A stretch of 64,000 bases of DNA from Adhaeribacter aerolatus (GCF_007991635.1 NZ_BJYS01000008.1:124001-188000), one strand, 5' to 3'. Positions 8,354-18,534 are shown, numbered from the stretch's first letter. Notes: generated by a model not told the origin, from the letters alone. Translations and numbers: made by a program.

Positions 8354-9802
8354 TTAGAGGTGCCAGCCCTGGCGGTAATTTCGTTTGACGAACTGGTTAG
8401 CTGCCTCAAAATTGGTTATTTTCATATCTTCGCCGTTCCACAATAGCTTTTTCCGGCCGGGATTGATAAAGCCTTTGCCATCGGCGGTTGGCTCCTGGTA
8501 TTGGTAGCTGCGGACGGCCAGGTTACCCATAATTACGGTTTCGGTTAAGGGCCCGGCTATCTCGAACGGTGAACTGGTATAAGCCCCAAATCCTTTTTTA
8601 CAGGCTTGTACCCATTGCTGCTGATGCCCGTCCGGTCCACCTGGTACCAGCGGCATGGCAGCGGTTGGTATGGTAGTTTCTTTCATCCGCGACGAAGGTA
8701 ACAGCATGGGATTGCGGCCCCACATACCAGCTACTAATTTGCCTTTGGTACCCACCAGCAGCATACCACCATCGGTGTCGCCGAAAGGTTCTTCCGGAGA
8801 TAATTCCTCCGGACGTTTGGGCAGAATACCGCCATCGGTCCAGCTAAAATCTACAGCCGGCATATTGTCGCGGGCCGGGAAATGGAGGTAAATGGCCGAG
8901 GAAGGCGGACAACTATCGAGAAAATGCGCTTCTTTAAAAAAATCGCTGTACACCGAACCCACACTGCACTCTACCGATTCGGGATATTTCAGCTTTAAGG
9001 CCCGGAATGGCACATCCATAATATGGCAGCCCATATCGCCGAGGGCGCCGGTACCAAAATCCCACCAGCCGCGCCACCTAAATGGCATATAGGCTTCGTG
9101 GTAATCGCGGTAAGGCGCGGTGCCCAGCCACAAATCCCAATCTACTTCGGCGGGTACGGGCATTTTTTGCGTGGGCGTGGGTATACCCTGCGGCCAGACT
9201 GGGCGGTTGGTCCAGGTATGTACCGTATGTACATCGCCGAGCAGGCCTTGTTGTACCCAGGTTTCAATCAGGCGGGTATCGTCGCCGCTGCTGCCCTGGT
9301 TGCCCATTTGGGTTACTACTTTATAGCGTTTGGCCGCTTGGGTCAGCATTCTTACTTCGTAAATATCGTGGGCCAGTGGTTTTTCTACGTACACGTGCTT
9401 GCCCAACTGCATGGCGGCCATGGCAATGGGGGCGTGCATGTGGTCGGGGGTGCTCACAATTACGGCATCAATGCCCCGTGCCTCTCTTTTTTGCAGCAGT
9501 TTGCGGTAATCTTTGTAATGTTTGGCTTGGGGCCACTTTTCGCGCGCCGCCTTGGCCTGCCGGTCGTCTACATCGCAGAGAGCCACAATATTATCGGTAC
9601 CGTTGTTAAAGCTGTTGGTAATATTTACCATGCCTTTACCGCCGGCCCCGATGGCGGCAATATTTAATTTATCGCTGGGCGCTGTAAAGCCTTTGCCACC
9701 CAAAACGTGCCGCGGCACAATGGTAAACCCGGCCAAGGCTAGGGAACTGCTTTTAATAAAATCGCGGCGGGATACAGGAAATGAATCGTTTTTGAGAGGC
9801 AT
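8354..9802 (-). CDS. Tat-exported Gfo/Idh/MocA family oxidoreductase
   Basis: A 482-residue NAD(P)-dependent sugar oxidoreductase-like protein. The N-terminus has a twin-arginine signal (SRRDFIKSSSLALAG, residues about 11-25), so it is predicted to be folded with cofactor before export. The Rossmann loop is IAAIGAGGKGMVN (about 47-59), the conserved EKPLAHDIYE motif is near residue 140, and GALGDMGCHIMDVPF supplies the expected histidine. Exported family members with Tat signals in Bacteroidota include GH109 alpha-N-acetylgalactosaminidases as well as uncharacterised dehydrogenases; the sequence alone does not decide between them. It lies downstream of an aldo/keto reductase gene on the same strand. 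Confidence 0.88.
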   Translation of the reverse strand: MPLKNDSFPVSRRDFIKSSSLALAGFTIVPRHVLGGKGFTAPSDKLNIAAIGAGGKGMVNITNSFNNGTDNIVALCDVDDRQAKAAREKWPQAKHYKDYRKLLQKREARGIDAVIVSTPDHMHAPIAMAAMQLGKHVYVEKPLAHDIYEVRMLTQAAKRYKVVTQMGNQGSSGDDTRLIETWVQQGLLGDVHTVHTWTNRPVWPQGIPTPTQKMPVPAEVDWDLWLGTAPYRDYHEAYMPFRWRGWWDFGTGALGDMGCHIMDVPFRALKLKYPESVECSVGSVYSDFFKEAHFLDSCPPSSAIYLHFPARDNMPAVDFSWTDGGILPKRPEELSPEEPFGDTDGGMLLVGTKGKLVAGMWGRNPMLLPSSRMKETTIPTAAMPLVPGGPDGHQQQWVQACKKGFGAYTSSPFEIAGPLTETVIMGNLAVRSYQYQEPTADGKGFINPGRKKLLWNGEDMKITNFEAANQFVKRNYRQGWHL

Positions 9803-9932
9803 TTTTGTATTTATATTTCAGGCAAACTTTCCTTCTAGAAATTTAGGAAAAATAAGCTACTTAAGGCGGAATCAAAAGCTTAAATATTGTAAAAAAGAGG
9901 CGCTTGGCTGAAGTTGTCTGTTAATAAAGCAA

Positions 9933-9957
9933 CTGGCCGGTCATAAGACACGGCCAG
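9933..9957 (-). terminator. Possible terminator hairpin after aldo/keto reductase gene
   Basis: CTGGCCG at 9933-9939 pairs perfectly with CGGCCAG at 9951-9957 around an 11-nt loop. On the minus strand it is 68 bp downstream of the aldo/keto reductase stop and is followed by TTGCTTTATT, only moderately T-rich. Confidence 0.4.
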
Positions 9958-10024
9958 GGCACGGATTGGATACAGAGATAATGTTTGTGATGTTAATTGG
10001 GCAAATGCAATAAATTCAGCTAGT

Positions 10025-11011
10025 CTACCAGATTTGGTGTACGAGCGGTTTAATCCGGCTCTCGTAAATATTTTTTACGCCTGCTAATTGCTCTGGCGAT
10101 AAATCCGGAATATTCAAAGCTTGTAGATTAGAAGTTAAATGTTCGGGTTTGGAAGCACCCGGTATAATGCAGCTTACTTCGTCAAACTGTAAAATCCAGC
10201 GCAAGGCCACGGGAGCCAAATTCCCTTGGTCTGGGAATAATTTTTTCAGTTCTTCCACCGCATCCAGGCCCAGGTTGTAATCAATGCCGGAAAAAGTCTC
10301 GCCTTTATCGAAAGATTCGCCGTTGCGGTTAAAGTTGCGGTGGTCCGTGGGGGCAAAATGGGTATCGGATTTAAACTTGCCGGTGAGCAAACCGCTGGCC
10401 AGCGGTACCCGCACAATAATACCAATATCGCGGCGCTTGGCTTCTTTAAAAAACAGCTCGGCTGGGCGCTGCCGGAACATATTAATTATTATTTGTACTG
10501 TGGTTACGTTCGGGTATTCAATGGCTTTCAGAGCTTCTTCCACTTTTTCCACGCTCACGCCCATATTCAGAATTTTACCTTCTTCTTTCAACCGGTCGAA
10601 CAGCTCGAATATTTCGGGACGGTAGTAAACTTCGGTGGGCGGACAATGCAACTGAATCAGGTCGAGGGTTTCGAGGCCCATATTTTCCAGACTGTTTTCC
10701 ACGAACTTGCGCAGGGCTGCCGGCGTGTACGATTCGTTTACGTGGGGGCTCAGGCGGCGGCCGCATTTGGTAGCTACGGCTATTTTTTCGGAGCGGCTGC
10801 GCACCAACCGGCCCACGGCCTTTTCACTTTCTCCGTCGCCGTACACATCGGCAGTATCAATAAAATTAATACCCGAATCTACAGCGGCGTTTAAAATTTT
10901 ATCGGCGTTTTCATGGCTGAAAGTTTCGCCCCATTTACCGCCCACCTGCCAGGTACCTAAACTTATTTCGGATACTTCTATCCTGGTTTTTCCTAATTTT
11001 CTGTATTTCAT
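10025..11011 (-). CDS. Aldo/keto reductase
   Basis: An NADPH-dependent carbonyl reductase of 328 residues with a TIM-barrel fold. The ATG at 11011 (MKYRKLGKTRIEVSEISLGTW) matches the usual beginning of the family better than the upstream ATG at 11029. The catalytic tetrad is visible: D and Y in FIDTADVYGDGESE, K in IAVATKCG and H in LIQLHCPP. The C-terminal segment IIPGASKPEHL is the phosphate-binding end typical of the YajO/IolS-like group. The physiological aldehyde or ketose is unknown; its neighbour downstream is a sugar-type oxidoreductase. Confidence 0.9.
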   Translation of the reverse strand: MKYRKLGKTRIEVSEISLGTWQVGGKWGETFSHENADKILNAAVDSGINFIDTADVYGDGESEKAVGRLVRSRSEKIAVATKCGRRLSPHVNESYTPAALRKFVENSLENMGLETLDLIQLHCPPTEVYYRPEIFELFDRLKEEGKILNMGVSVEKVEEALKAIEYPNVTTVQIIINMFRQRPAELFFKEAKRRDIGIIVRVPLASGLLTGKFKSDTHFAPTDHRNFNRNGESFDKGETFSGIDYNLGLDAVEELKKLFPDQGNLAPVALRWILQFDEVSCIIPGASKPEHLTSNLQALNIPDLSPEQLAGVKNIYESRIKPLVHQIW

Positions 11012-11162
11012 TTTACAAATTTTGTTCAATCTGCTAAGCCGCAGGTATTATTTTTAACCTTAACTGCATAGCGATATAAAGTTTACAGCTTTTATGCAAA
11101 AGTAAATTTTAAAAAAAGGTTTAGAAAAAATATTCCGTGTCCAGATTAAATATTCAGAATAC

Positions 11163-11211
11163 AATAAAAAACAAAAAAGCTCCGGAAAAGACCAGTTGTC
11201 TATTCCAGAGC
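11163..11211 (-). terminator. Intrinsic terminator of the TonB-dependent receptor gene
   Basis: The hairpin at 11179-11211 has paired segments GCTC/GAGC, GGAA/TTCC and AGAC/GTCT around a CAGTT loop. On the minus strand it is followed by TTTTTTGTTTTTTATTG, a strong U-tract, about 100 bp after the receptor stop codon. T-runs on both sides make it potentially bidirectional. Confidence 0.75.
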
Positions 11212-11314
11212 AATTTTTTTAAACTTTTTAGGTCCAGCTTAAAAGTAGCAGCTACTTTGTTTTGAAATATAGCTTCTATACAAATATTGGCCGGTGCTAA
11301 CTTTTAGGCCTTTT

Positions 11315-13777
11315 CTACTCCGTGCTCAACGTTTTAGGTTTGGCGGTGGGCGATTGGTTCAGACGGTAACTGAGGGTAAGGTTTGCTTGTCGTCTGCGCC
11401 CCTGATTTTCGCTGCTGGTATAAAAAACAACCCCCTCGTTACTCTGGCCGCGGAAAACCGACCGGTTTATGCGGGAATTAAATACATCCAGCACATTAAG
11501 GGTAACGGTTCCTTTTTCATTCAGGAAATCTTTGCTGAGGCCCAAATCTAAATAGTACAGAGATTTTTGGCTACCCTGAGCTGTTTTCTGAGGTGCTTCG
11601 TAATTGGCCCTTACCTGAAAATCAATATTTTTAGGTAAGGTAAACCGCGAGGTATGACGGGTAAACCAGCTATACGTGTTGTTGCTGAAATTTTCCTCAA
11701 AATTGCTGCCGTCGATAATTGCCCGGAAGAAATTAAAACTATGGTCTAGTTTCCACCAGGCTGTAGGCGTAATTGAACCGGTCAGTTCCAGACCAAAAGC
11801 ATCTTCGCCGGCCAGGTTTTCAGGGCGCAACGTAGCAATTCCCTGGCTACTTACCCGCCGGATGGTGGCAATTTTACCAATGGAGTGGCGGTAAAACAAA
11901 GAAGACGAAAGCGAACCTTTATCGAAATATTTAATATGGCCAAAATCGAAGGCATTGGTGTATTCGGGGTCGAGGTTGGGATTACCGCCCATAAAATTCC
12001 GGCTGTCGGATAAGGTAAAATAAGGGCTTAAATCGCCGTAAACCGGGCGGCGCACCCGGCGGCTGTAACTTACCTGCAGGGCATGTTCGTTGGGTAAATT
12101 GTAGGTAAAGTGGGCACTCGGGAATAAATTGGTATAACGCCGCGGGTTTACTTCGTTTGTTTCGCGCAGGGTGGTTTTAACGTCGGTGTACTCGGCGCGC
12201 AGCCCAACCTGGTACGATAGCTTTTTGGTTTTATTGCCGAGGATACCGTAAAGGGCATTGATATTTTCGTTGTAAATAAAGTAGTTATCTAAACCTGGCA
12301 AGGGCGTAATAACGCCGGCCTCATCTTCATCGCCTACGAGGTAATCGTTTACCATGTCGCGGAAACTGCTGCGTAAACCCGCTTCCAGCTTCCCGCCTTC
12401 GCCAAAGGGCTGCACGTAATCTATCTGCGTCAAATATTGCTTTTCGTACTCATCGTTCAACGACCGCTGATACAGGCCACGGGCGGAAGCCGGCGTGCCT
12501 TCCGGCGAAAAAGTATTCTCGGTATAAACCTGGTCGGAGCGCTCCCAATAATCCAGGAACCGGAAATCGGCGGTTAACTCCTGTCCTTCTCTTGCAAAGT
12601 TCTTTTTGTAAGTAACGGCGTACTCTGCGTTTACTTCTTTTTCGTCCTCGTCCTGCTTGCGGGCCGTGTAACTCAGCAGCGATTTATTTGATAAATAATC
12701 TTCGTAACGAATTTTGCGAATCCGGTTTACATCGCTCCGGCGGAAAAGGTAAGATGCCGTCAGAATACTGGTTTCGGAGAAAAAATAATCTAAGCCACCC
12801 CGGATATTATTGTTAAAGCCCCGCACCTTGGTGGTGAAGTTTTGCCTCATAACCGAGGTAGTATCGTTGGCCGTAAGTTCCTGGTAAAGCGAGCCGCGGC
12901 TGGGCGTAATGCGGTAAGCCAGGCCGTAGTTTATAAAAAAGTTTACCCGCTTGTGCCGGTAATTAATATTGGCCGCGCCGCCGTAATTGGTCGGCTCGCC
13001 CCCAATTACTTCAAAAGACCCGTTAAAACCGTTTTTACGCTCCTTTTTAAGCACAATATTTATTATACCCGACATACCTTCGGCTTCGTACCGGGCCGAG
13101 GGATTAGTAATAATCTCTACTTTTTCAATTAAGCTGCCCTGTAATTGCTGCAAACCGCTGCCGCCTTTAAAACTTACCAACCCCGATGGTTTCCCGTCGA
13201 TGAGGATGCGCACGTTTTCGCTGCCCCGCAGTTTTACGTTGCCTTCGGCATCTACCGATACCGACGGAATATTGCTTAATATTTCGGTGGCCGAACCGCC
13301 GGCATTGGCCAAATCCTGGCCTACATTAAATATTTTTTTGTCCAGCGATAATTCCATCGAGCTTTTTTCGGCCTGCACCACTACCTCGTTCAGGGTTTTA
13401 CCCGCTGATGCTTCCAGCTTTATATTACCTAATTGGTGTTCTGTTTTATCGTTGGTTAAGGTAAAAGCTGGCGATTTTAGCGCTTTGTAGCCCATAAATT
13501 CTATCAGCGCATAAAATTCGCCTAAAGGTGCATCCAGCGTAAAATGACCGGCCTCATTCGTAATATTACCCGAAACCAAAGCATTATCGGCACTTTTAAA
13601 AAGCCGGACGGTGGCATAAGGCAACGGCTCACCGGTTACGGCATCCAGCACTTTGCCTTTTACGGCATCTTTTTTACTGCCCTGTGCCCATACCAGGAAT
13701 GGCATTAAGCAGAATATTAAAAAACTGATGCTGGTTAAGTAAACTTTGCTTTTTTGGAGAAGTAAAATTTTAAACAT
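11315..13777 (-). CDS. TonB-dependent outer-membrane receptor (carboxypeptidase-regulatory-like / plug / OMP barrel family)
   Basis: Predicted 820-residue outer-membrane receptor. I choose the ATG at 13777 (MFKILLLQKSKVYLTSISF), which gives a signal peptide ending near VWAQG; the upstream ATG at 13834 would add a non-hydrophobic extension. Domains in order are a carboxypeptidase-regulatory-like beta-sandwich (VKGKVLDAVTGEPLPYATV), a plug domain (IFNVGQDLANAGGSATEILSNIPSVSVDAEG) and a long beta-barrel of the outer membrane beta-barrel protein 3 type. It is not a SusC homologue: the SusC-type TonB box and a partner SusD are absent. It is separated from the DUF4965 gene by repeat copy A, so it may be a separate transcript from the locus upstream. 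Confidence 0.9.
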   Translation of the reverse strand: MFKILLLQKSKVYLTSISFLIFCLMPFLVWAQGSKKDAVKGKVLDAVTGEPLPYATVRLFKSADNALVSGNITNEAGHFTLDAPLGEFYALIEFMGYKALKSPAFTLTNDKTEHQLGNIKLEASAGKTLNEVVVQAEKSSMELSLDKKIFNVGQDLANAGGSATEILSNIPSVSVDAEGNVKLRGSENVRILIDGKPSGLVSFKGGSGLQQLQGSLIEKVEIITNPSARYEAEGMSGIINIVLKKERKNGFNGSFEVIGGEPTNYGGAANINYRHKRVNFFINYGLAYRITPSRGSLYQELTANDTTSVMRQNFTTKVRGFNNNIRGGLDYFFSETSILTASYLFRRSDVNRIRKIRYEDYLSNKSLLSYTARKQDEDEKEVNAEYAVTYKKNFAREGQELTADFRFLDYWERSDQVYTENTFSPEGTPASARGLYQRSLNDEYEKQYLTQIDYVQPFGEGGKLEAGLRSSFRDMVNDYLVGDEDEAGVITPLPGLDNYFIYNENINALYGILGNKTKKLSYQVGLRAEYTDVKTTLRETNEVNPRRYTNLFPSAHFTYNLPNEHALQVSYSRRVRRPVYGDLSPYFTLSDSRNFMGGNPNLDPEYTNAFDFGHIKYFDKGSLSSSLFYRHSIGKIATIRRVSSQGIATLRPENLAGEDAFGLELTGSITPTAWWKLDHSFNFFRAIIDGSNFEENFSNNTYSWFTRHTSRFTLPKNIDFQVRANYEAPQKTAQGSQKSLYYLDLGLSKDFLNEKGTVTLNVLDVFNSRINRSVFRGQSNEGVVFYTSSENQGRRRQANLTLSYRLNQSPTAKPKTLSTE

Positions 13778-13914
13778 AATTATCAGGTGGATAACGCGTT
13801 GATGCCGGTTTATAAATAATCGTTCTATCGGCAAATTACAAACCGATTTACAGAAATTAACTATATAAGTTAAAATATTCCCGAAATCAAGTGTTAAATA
13901 GAGTTAGTTAATGT

Positions 13915-14212
13915 TTATCTTTTGAAAGATTTCATCTTTCAATGCGAAGGTGCTAACTGTTAGCTAATTCCTAAGTTGGCTCAAGGCCGCGCGGCCCCGT
14001 TTGGTCATTCGGGCTGTCTAAGCTTGTTTTCCTCATACCTCGGAATGCTAAAGCACCACAACCTTAGAAGGTCCTCTTCGCCCAAACTGCTGTAGTCTGC
14101 TTCGTAGTTGCTGCCTATCTGCTGGCAGCAAAAACTTACTCTATTCGTTGGCACTAGCGACCAGAATGGCCCGGCTCCCCTCCTTTTTTCAAGGAGGGGT
14201 TCGGGGGTGGTT
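13915..14212 (+). repeat. Long intergenic repeat, copy A
   Basis: First of three copies of an unannotated ~300-bp element (others 18535-18860, same orientation, and 45124-45470, inverted). It starts with a 9-bp hairpin, TTGAAAGAT/ATCTTTCAA, at 13922-13942. The most conserved block, including CCCCGTTTGGTCATTCGG, is at 13985-14016. A second conserved block beginning CCCAAACTGCTGTAG lies at 14079-14114. The right end is a hairpin, CCCCTCCTT/AAGGAGGGG, at 14177-14199 followed by a G-rich tail. No frame stays open in all copies, so it looks non-coding. Confidence 0.8.
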
Positions 14213-14256
14213 CCTTTTGTTTATTGTAATGCGCTCAGCCTTTAAATTTTCAAATA

Positions 14257-16755
14257 TTAATCAAACTTCTTGGCAAGCATTTTCATGAAATAACCGCCTA
14301 CTACGCTGCGGGCCTGGAAACCGACTTGGCGGCCGTTGGTCGTTTCGTGCCAGTCGCTGAGCGGAACGCGGCTGGTGGTTTCGGTGGTAAATTTATACAC
14401 TGGGTTTACCAGGGCCTCAAAGTCTTGCTGGTTGCGGGTAAAGGTAGCCGTCCAGATTATCCAGTCTGATTTGGTGTAGGTTTTGCGGCTGTCGAGGGGC
14501 AAGCCGAAGGGTTGTTGTTTGGTGAGGTAATATTTAATTTCCTTTTCGTAAACTTCTTTCGGGAATAAATTTAAATCGAGTACCTCATCCCATACTAAAT
14601 TATACTTCTGGCTCCAGGTATTTTTGTCGTTAAAAGTTAAAGCATAATGGTCGCCGGTATCGGCTAATTGCATCCACTTTTTGGTCATAGCGGCGGCCAT
14701 TTTGTTGTATTTTTTGGCAGTAGCTTTTTCTTTTAACATACCGGCCAGCATGCCGTAACACCGCAGCCCCACAATAGCTTTTATAGATAAATTGGCGTTA
14801 CGGGCCAAATGGCCGGCAAAATCATCGGTCGATAACTGGCTGGCGGGGTCGAAACCTTCTTTGCTTAAATATTCGGCCCAGGTAGTTAAAGTAGCCCAGT
14901 GCTTTTTGGCGTAGTCGGCGTTGCCTTCGGCTTTGGCAATGGCAGCCGTTAAAATGAGCATGTTACCGGATTCTTCTACGGGCATGTCTTCGCCGTAAGT
15001 TTGCCCGTTGGCCAGCGGGTAAGTACCTAAATCGTGGGCCGCAAAAGGCTTTTGCCATTTACCGCTTTCGCTGTAGTAAAAAATACCGTTCAGCATACCT
15101 TTTAATAAATCGGGATTGTACAACAAGAACAAAGGCGCCGAAGGATAGGTTACATCTACGGTGTTGATAGAGCCGTTGCTGAAGTTTTCTTTCGATAAAA
15201 ACAATATTTCGCCGGTTGGGCTTTTTACCAGTTTGTGAGCCGCTATGCTTTGGCGGTAACCGGCTACACACAACTGAGCGTAATTTTCACCCCCGGCAGC
15301 TTTCGCATCGGCGTACATTTTTTTATCGAAAGCATTACACTGCTCTATAACTTTTTGGTAATCAGCGGCAGCCTGGGCAAATTGACTCTCGATGGTAGTA
15401 CCTGGTTTATCGCGCCACCAGGGCCGGAGGTTTTGCCCGAAATATTGCACGGCGTAGATGTCGTCGTAGCCCACCATTACGAAGTTTTGCTGCACCGTTT
15501 TACCAACTTTACTTAAAGGCAGCACGGTGTTCAACATCAGGTTACGGCCGGTTTGCGTAGCGGCCCCAGAAGCTTTAGTATTATTGGCAAAATTAGCTAC
15601 CGCTTCTTCGGCCGCTGATATAGTTTGGGTAGCTTTAGCCGTAGTTGGTGCTGCCACGTACACATAGCCCCAATCGATGCGTATATCGTCGCCTTTTTTC
15701 TGCAAGATGGGCTGCGCCGTGGTGCCGGCCTGCAAAATATTTAAATTACTGGCGGTGTAGGCTTTGGCACTTACCTCCTGAGCTGGGGTATTTACCGCTA
15801 AATTTGTAGAAGTTCCAAAATAAAGCTGCGCTTCGTGGGTGGCTTCGTCGCGGGCATTCACTGCAAACGATACGTAAGAAACCGGTCGGGCCAGCAAATC
15901 TAAATTATTTAACAGCAGCGGCGAAGTAAAGGTGAGGTTTAAATCCAAAGGGCCACAGGCAAACTGGTAAACAGTTTGGGTAGGCGTAACAGTTACACTT
16001 TTCTGAACCGCCGGGATAACGGCCACTTTTTTCTCTTCTTCCACTTCCGTTACCAGACCGGCATCGAGCCAGGCGCCACCGGCGGTATTGGCTATATGCA
16101 GGGCCAGCACGTTCTTGCCTTTTTTCAGTTTCTGGCGGATACCATCTGCAACCGGTATGTATTTAAACTTATGCACCCAGCCGGTAAAGTCGTAAATTTT
16201 CTCACCGTTCAAGTAAACTTCGATATTATCGTCGTGATTTAGTTTGAGGAACAGTTTATTAAAATCTACTTTATCCAGGTTAAAAGTACGACGCACCCAC
16301 AGGTTTTTACTTTCCCAAAGGGTTTTAGGCTTTTGCCCTTTATCGCCGAAACGCGCGGCGCCGGTTTGCCAGTTTTTATCATCAAAACCGGGCTGCAACC
16401 ACCTGGCATCGGGCTGCGATTCGGTATATTTCACTTCGTAATCTTGCTCGTCCGAAGCCGGTAGCACGGTTTTATAAACTTCTTCTTCCTGACCCAGGAA
16501 AGAATATATTTTGCCGTCTACTTTCAGCAACCCCAGCAGCGAGTGGTTTACATTGGTCCAGTGCCGGGTAGTGCTGGCATTGAGTTCATCGGTGTAAGAC
16601 CAAATGCTGAAATAAGGGTCGTGGGTAATTAAGGGGTAAGCTGGCGCCCGCTTTAATTGGGCCTGGGCGAATTGCCCGATAAATAACAAGAAAGCCAGCG
16701 CGGCAATATTTCTAAAACTTAAGCCGCCTGGCCAATTTTTAAATTTAGTAAGCAT
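14257..16755 (-). CDS. DUF4964/DUF5127/DUF4965/DUF1793 (glutaminase GtaA-like) exported protein
   Basis: An 832-residue secreted protein with a signal peptide ending in FAQAQ (about residue 32). Immediately after it, LKRAPAYPLITHDPYFSIWSY is the DUF4964 signature; residues about 90-215 form an inserted galactose-binding-like sandwich (LFLKLNHDDNIEVYLNGEKIYDF is split here across that fold); DUF5127 follows to about 480, then DUF4965 and the DUF1793 helical barrel to the C-terminus (NGRQVGFQARSVVGGYFMK). The family contains fungal glutaminase A, but Bacteroidota members are repeatedly placed in carbohydrate loci, and an (alpha/alpha)6 barrel suggests glycan chemistry. Here it is 118 bp after the GH125 gene, so a role in the same glycan breakdown is inferred; the reaction is unknown. 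Confidence 0.88.
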   Translation of the reverse strand: MLTKFKNWPGGLSFRNIAALAFLLFIGQFAQAQLKRAPAYPLITHDPYFSIWSYTDELNASTTRHWTNVNHSLLGLLKVDGKIYSFLGQEEEVYKTVLPASDEQDYEVKYTESQPDARWLQPGFDDKNWQTGAARFGDKGQKPKTLWESKNLWVRRTFNLDKVDFNKLFLKLNHDDNIEVYLNGEKIYDFTGWVHKFKYIPVADGIRQKLKKGKNVLALHIANTAGGAWLDAGLVTEVEEEKKVAVIPAVQKSVTVTPTQTVYQFACGPLDLNLTFTSPLLLNNLDLLARPVSYVSFAVNARDEATHEAQLYFGTSTNLAVNTPAQEVSAKAYTASNLNILQAGTTAQPILQKKGDDIRIDWGYVYVAAPTTAKATQTISAAEEAVANFANNTKASGAATQTGRNLMLNTVLPLSKVGKTVQQNFVMVGYDDIYAVQYFGQNLRPWWRDKPGTTIESQFAQAAADYQKVIEQCNAFDKKMYADAKAAGGENYAQLCVAGYRQSIAAHKLVKSPTGEILFLSKENFSNGSINTVDVTYPSAPLFLLYNPDLLKGMLNGIFYYSESGKWQKPFAAHDLGTYPLANGQTYGEDMPVEESGNMLILTAAIAKAEGNADYAKKHWATLTTWAEYLSKEGFDPASQLSTDDFAGHLARNANLSIKAIVGLRCYGMLAGMLKEKATAKKYNKMAAAMTKKWMQLADTGDHYALTFNDKNTWSQKYNLVWDEVLDLNLFPKEVYEKEIKYYLTKQQPFGLPLDSRKTYTKSDWIIWTATFTRNQQDFEALVNPVYKFTTETTSRVPLSDWHETTNGRQVGFQARSVVGGYFMKMLAKKFD

Positions 16756-16873
16756 TTTAACTTTAAATATTCAAATGGTAGCTAGTGAATTTGATATACT
16801 GATTAAGGTTTGCCGGCGCCGCAACCAAAATGGCCACAACACCGGCTATAGAATATTATCAACCTGATTATTA

Positions 16874-18289
16874 TTAACCTAAGAGCTTCGGATCTTCCTG
16901 GTAGGTTTTCCAAAGCAGTTCCCCAAACAAAGTGTTGGCCCAGGCAAACCACGAGCGGGTAAACTTCTTTGGGTCGTCTTTATGGAAAGCCTCGTGCATA
17001 AAACCAGTGTCGCCGTGCGTACCTTTTAAGGCTTGAATACAGTTTTTAATTTCCTGGGGGTCGTTACTGGTGAGGGCGCGCATGGTAATGCTCATGGGCC
17101 AAATCATATCCTGCCCCACGTGCGGACCGCCAATACCTTCTCCGGCCGAGCCTTTAAAAAAGAAGGGATTATTTTGGGAAAGTAAAAATTTTCGCGTGTT
17201 CAAGTAAACCACATCCGTTGCCGAAACGGCGCCTAAATAAGGCAGAGATAATAAGCTGGGCACGTTGGCATCATCCATTAAATAAGCGCTGCCAAAACCA
17301 TCTACTTCGTAGGCGTATATTTTACCGTATTTGGGATGGTTCACCACGGCGTGTTCTTGTAAGGCTTTTTCTACCTCAGTGGCCAGGGCCAGCAGTTCTC
17401 CGGCAGTGGCTTTGTCCTGGGCAATTTTTTCTAGCATGGTGGCTGCTTGCCTTAAACTTACCACCGCAAAAAAGTTAGACGGAATTAAAAAAGAATACAC
17501 CGTGGCATCGTCGCTGGGCCGGAACGAGGAGCAGATTAAACCAACCGGGTTTACCGGGTAGCCGTAGCCGCTCATGGGCAAGGTATCGGTAGCGTGCGGC
17601 GTGGTACGCTGGAATTTATAAGGGCCTTTATTTTCCTTGCGCTGTTGCTCCCGGAAAGTTTTAAGCGTAGTTTTAATAGCTTGTTGCCATTGGCTATCAA
17701 AAGGTTTGGTATCGTTGGTGGTTTGCCAGTAGTGGTAAGCCAGCCGGATGGGGTAACACAGCGAATCTATCTCCCACTTCCGCTCGTGTACGCCGGGCTG
17801 CATCTTGGTTAAGTCTTTGCTCCACTCCCCTACTTTGGTATCGTCGCCGTAAAAAGCGTTGGCGTACGGGTCTTTGATTACGCAGCGGGTTTGGCGGTTA
17901 ATTACTCCGGCTACCAACTGCCGGAGCGGCTCATCTTTTTTCAGAAATTTTAAATACGGCCACACCTGCGCCGAACTGTCGCGCAACCACATGGCATCAA
18001 TATCGCCGGTTATTACATAGGTATCAGGTTTGCCGTCTTTTACGGTGTGGGTAACAGTGGTATCGAGGGTGCTCGGGAAGCAGTTTTCGAACAACCAAGC
18101 CAATTCTTTATCTTTTACTTTCTTTTTAAATTCTGAAATAGCACTTTCAACGGATTTGCTGCTGAAATTACGCTTGGCAGCGGGTACGCGCACCACCGGA
18201 ATATCGGGTGCGGCAGTTAATGTTAAGGGATTTAGGTAGGCGCCGGCACCTAGTAAGGCGGCGCTTTGGATAAAGGTTCTTCTTTTCAT
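16874..18289 (-). CDS. Tat-exported GH125 family protein (exo-alpha-1,6-mannosidase)
   Basis: Predicted to remove terminal alpha-1,6-linked mannose, the known activity of GH125 enzymes from Clostridium perfringens and Bacteroides. The 471-residue protein has a twin-arginine signal, MKRRTFIQSAALLGAGAYL. The family hallmarks are present: DAMWLRDSSAQVWPYL (about residues 96-111), SGYGYPVNPVGLICSSFRPSDD in the middle, DDANVPSLLSLPYLG, and SAGEGIGGPHVGQDMIWPMS in the C-terminal third. Length matches the family. It precedes the DUF4965 gene on the same strand, and this two-gene unit is bracketed by direct copies of a long repeat. Confidence 0.92.
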   Translation of the reverse strand: MKRRTFIQSAALLGAGAYLNPLTLTAAPDIPVVRVPAAKRNFSSKSVESAISEFKKKVKDKELAWLFENCFPSTLDTTVTHTVKDGKPDTYVITGDIDAMWLRDSSAQVWPYLKFLKKDEPLRQLVAGVINRQTRCVIKDPYANAFYGDDTKVGEWSKDLTKMQPGVHERKWEIDSLCYPIRLAYHYWQTTNDTKPFDSQWQQAIKTTLKTFREQQRKENKGPYKFQRTTPHATDTLPMSGYGYPVNPVGLICSSFRPSDDATVYSFLIPSNFFAVVSLRQAATMLEKIAQDKATAGELLALATEVEKALQEHAVVNHPKYGKIYAYEVDGFGSAYLMDDANVPSLLSLPYLGAVSATDVVYLNTRKFLLSQNNPFFFKGSAGEGIGGPHVGQDMIWPMSITMRALTSNDPQEIKNCIQALKGTHGDTGFMHEAFHKDDPKKFTRSWFAWANTLFGELLWKTYQEDPKLLG

Positions 18290-18534
18290 TCTAAATTAAT
18301 AATTAGGCCTACAAAACTTAGTACTCCTGTTGCAGTGCTTTTGCACCTGCTTTCTAGATAGTATAAATCATGCTACAGCCTGATAAAAATTGTATAAAAG
18401 TCTTGGGAGTAAACAAATATTCAGCTGTTCTTCTACTTTGGTTAATTAACACGAAAAGTAGAAAGAATAAGAGGAAAATAAAATTTTAAGCAGATTGAAG
18501 TGGTTTGAGTTGGGCAAATATTGCCTGATGTTTT

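Noticed and set aside
9023-9667. Long plus-strand frames antisense to the Gfo/Idh gene
   Set aside because: They are frame shadows of the well-supported minus-strand gene with its Rossmann and EKP motifs.
13777-13834. Upstream start for the TonB-dependent receptor
   Set aside because: The extension has no signal-peptide character; the ATG at 13777 gives a normal signal peptide.
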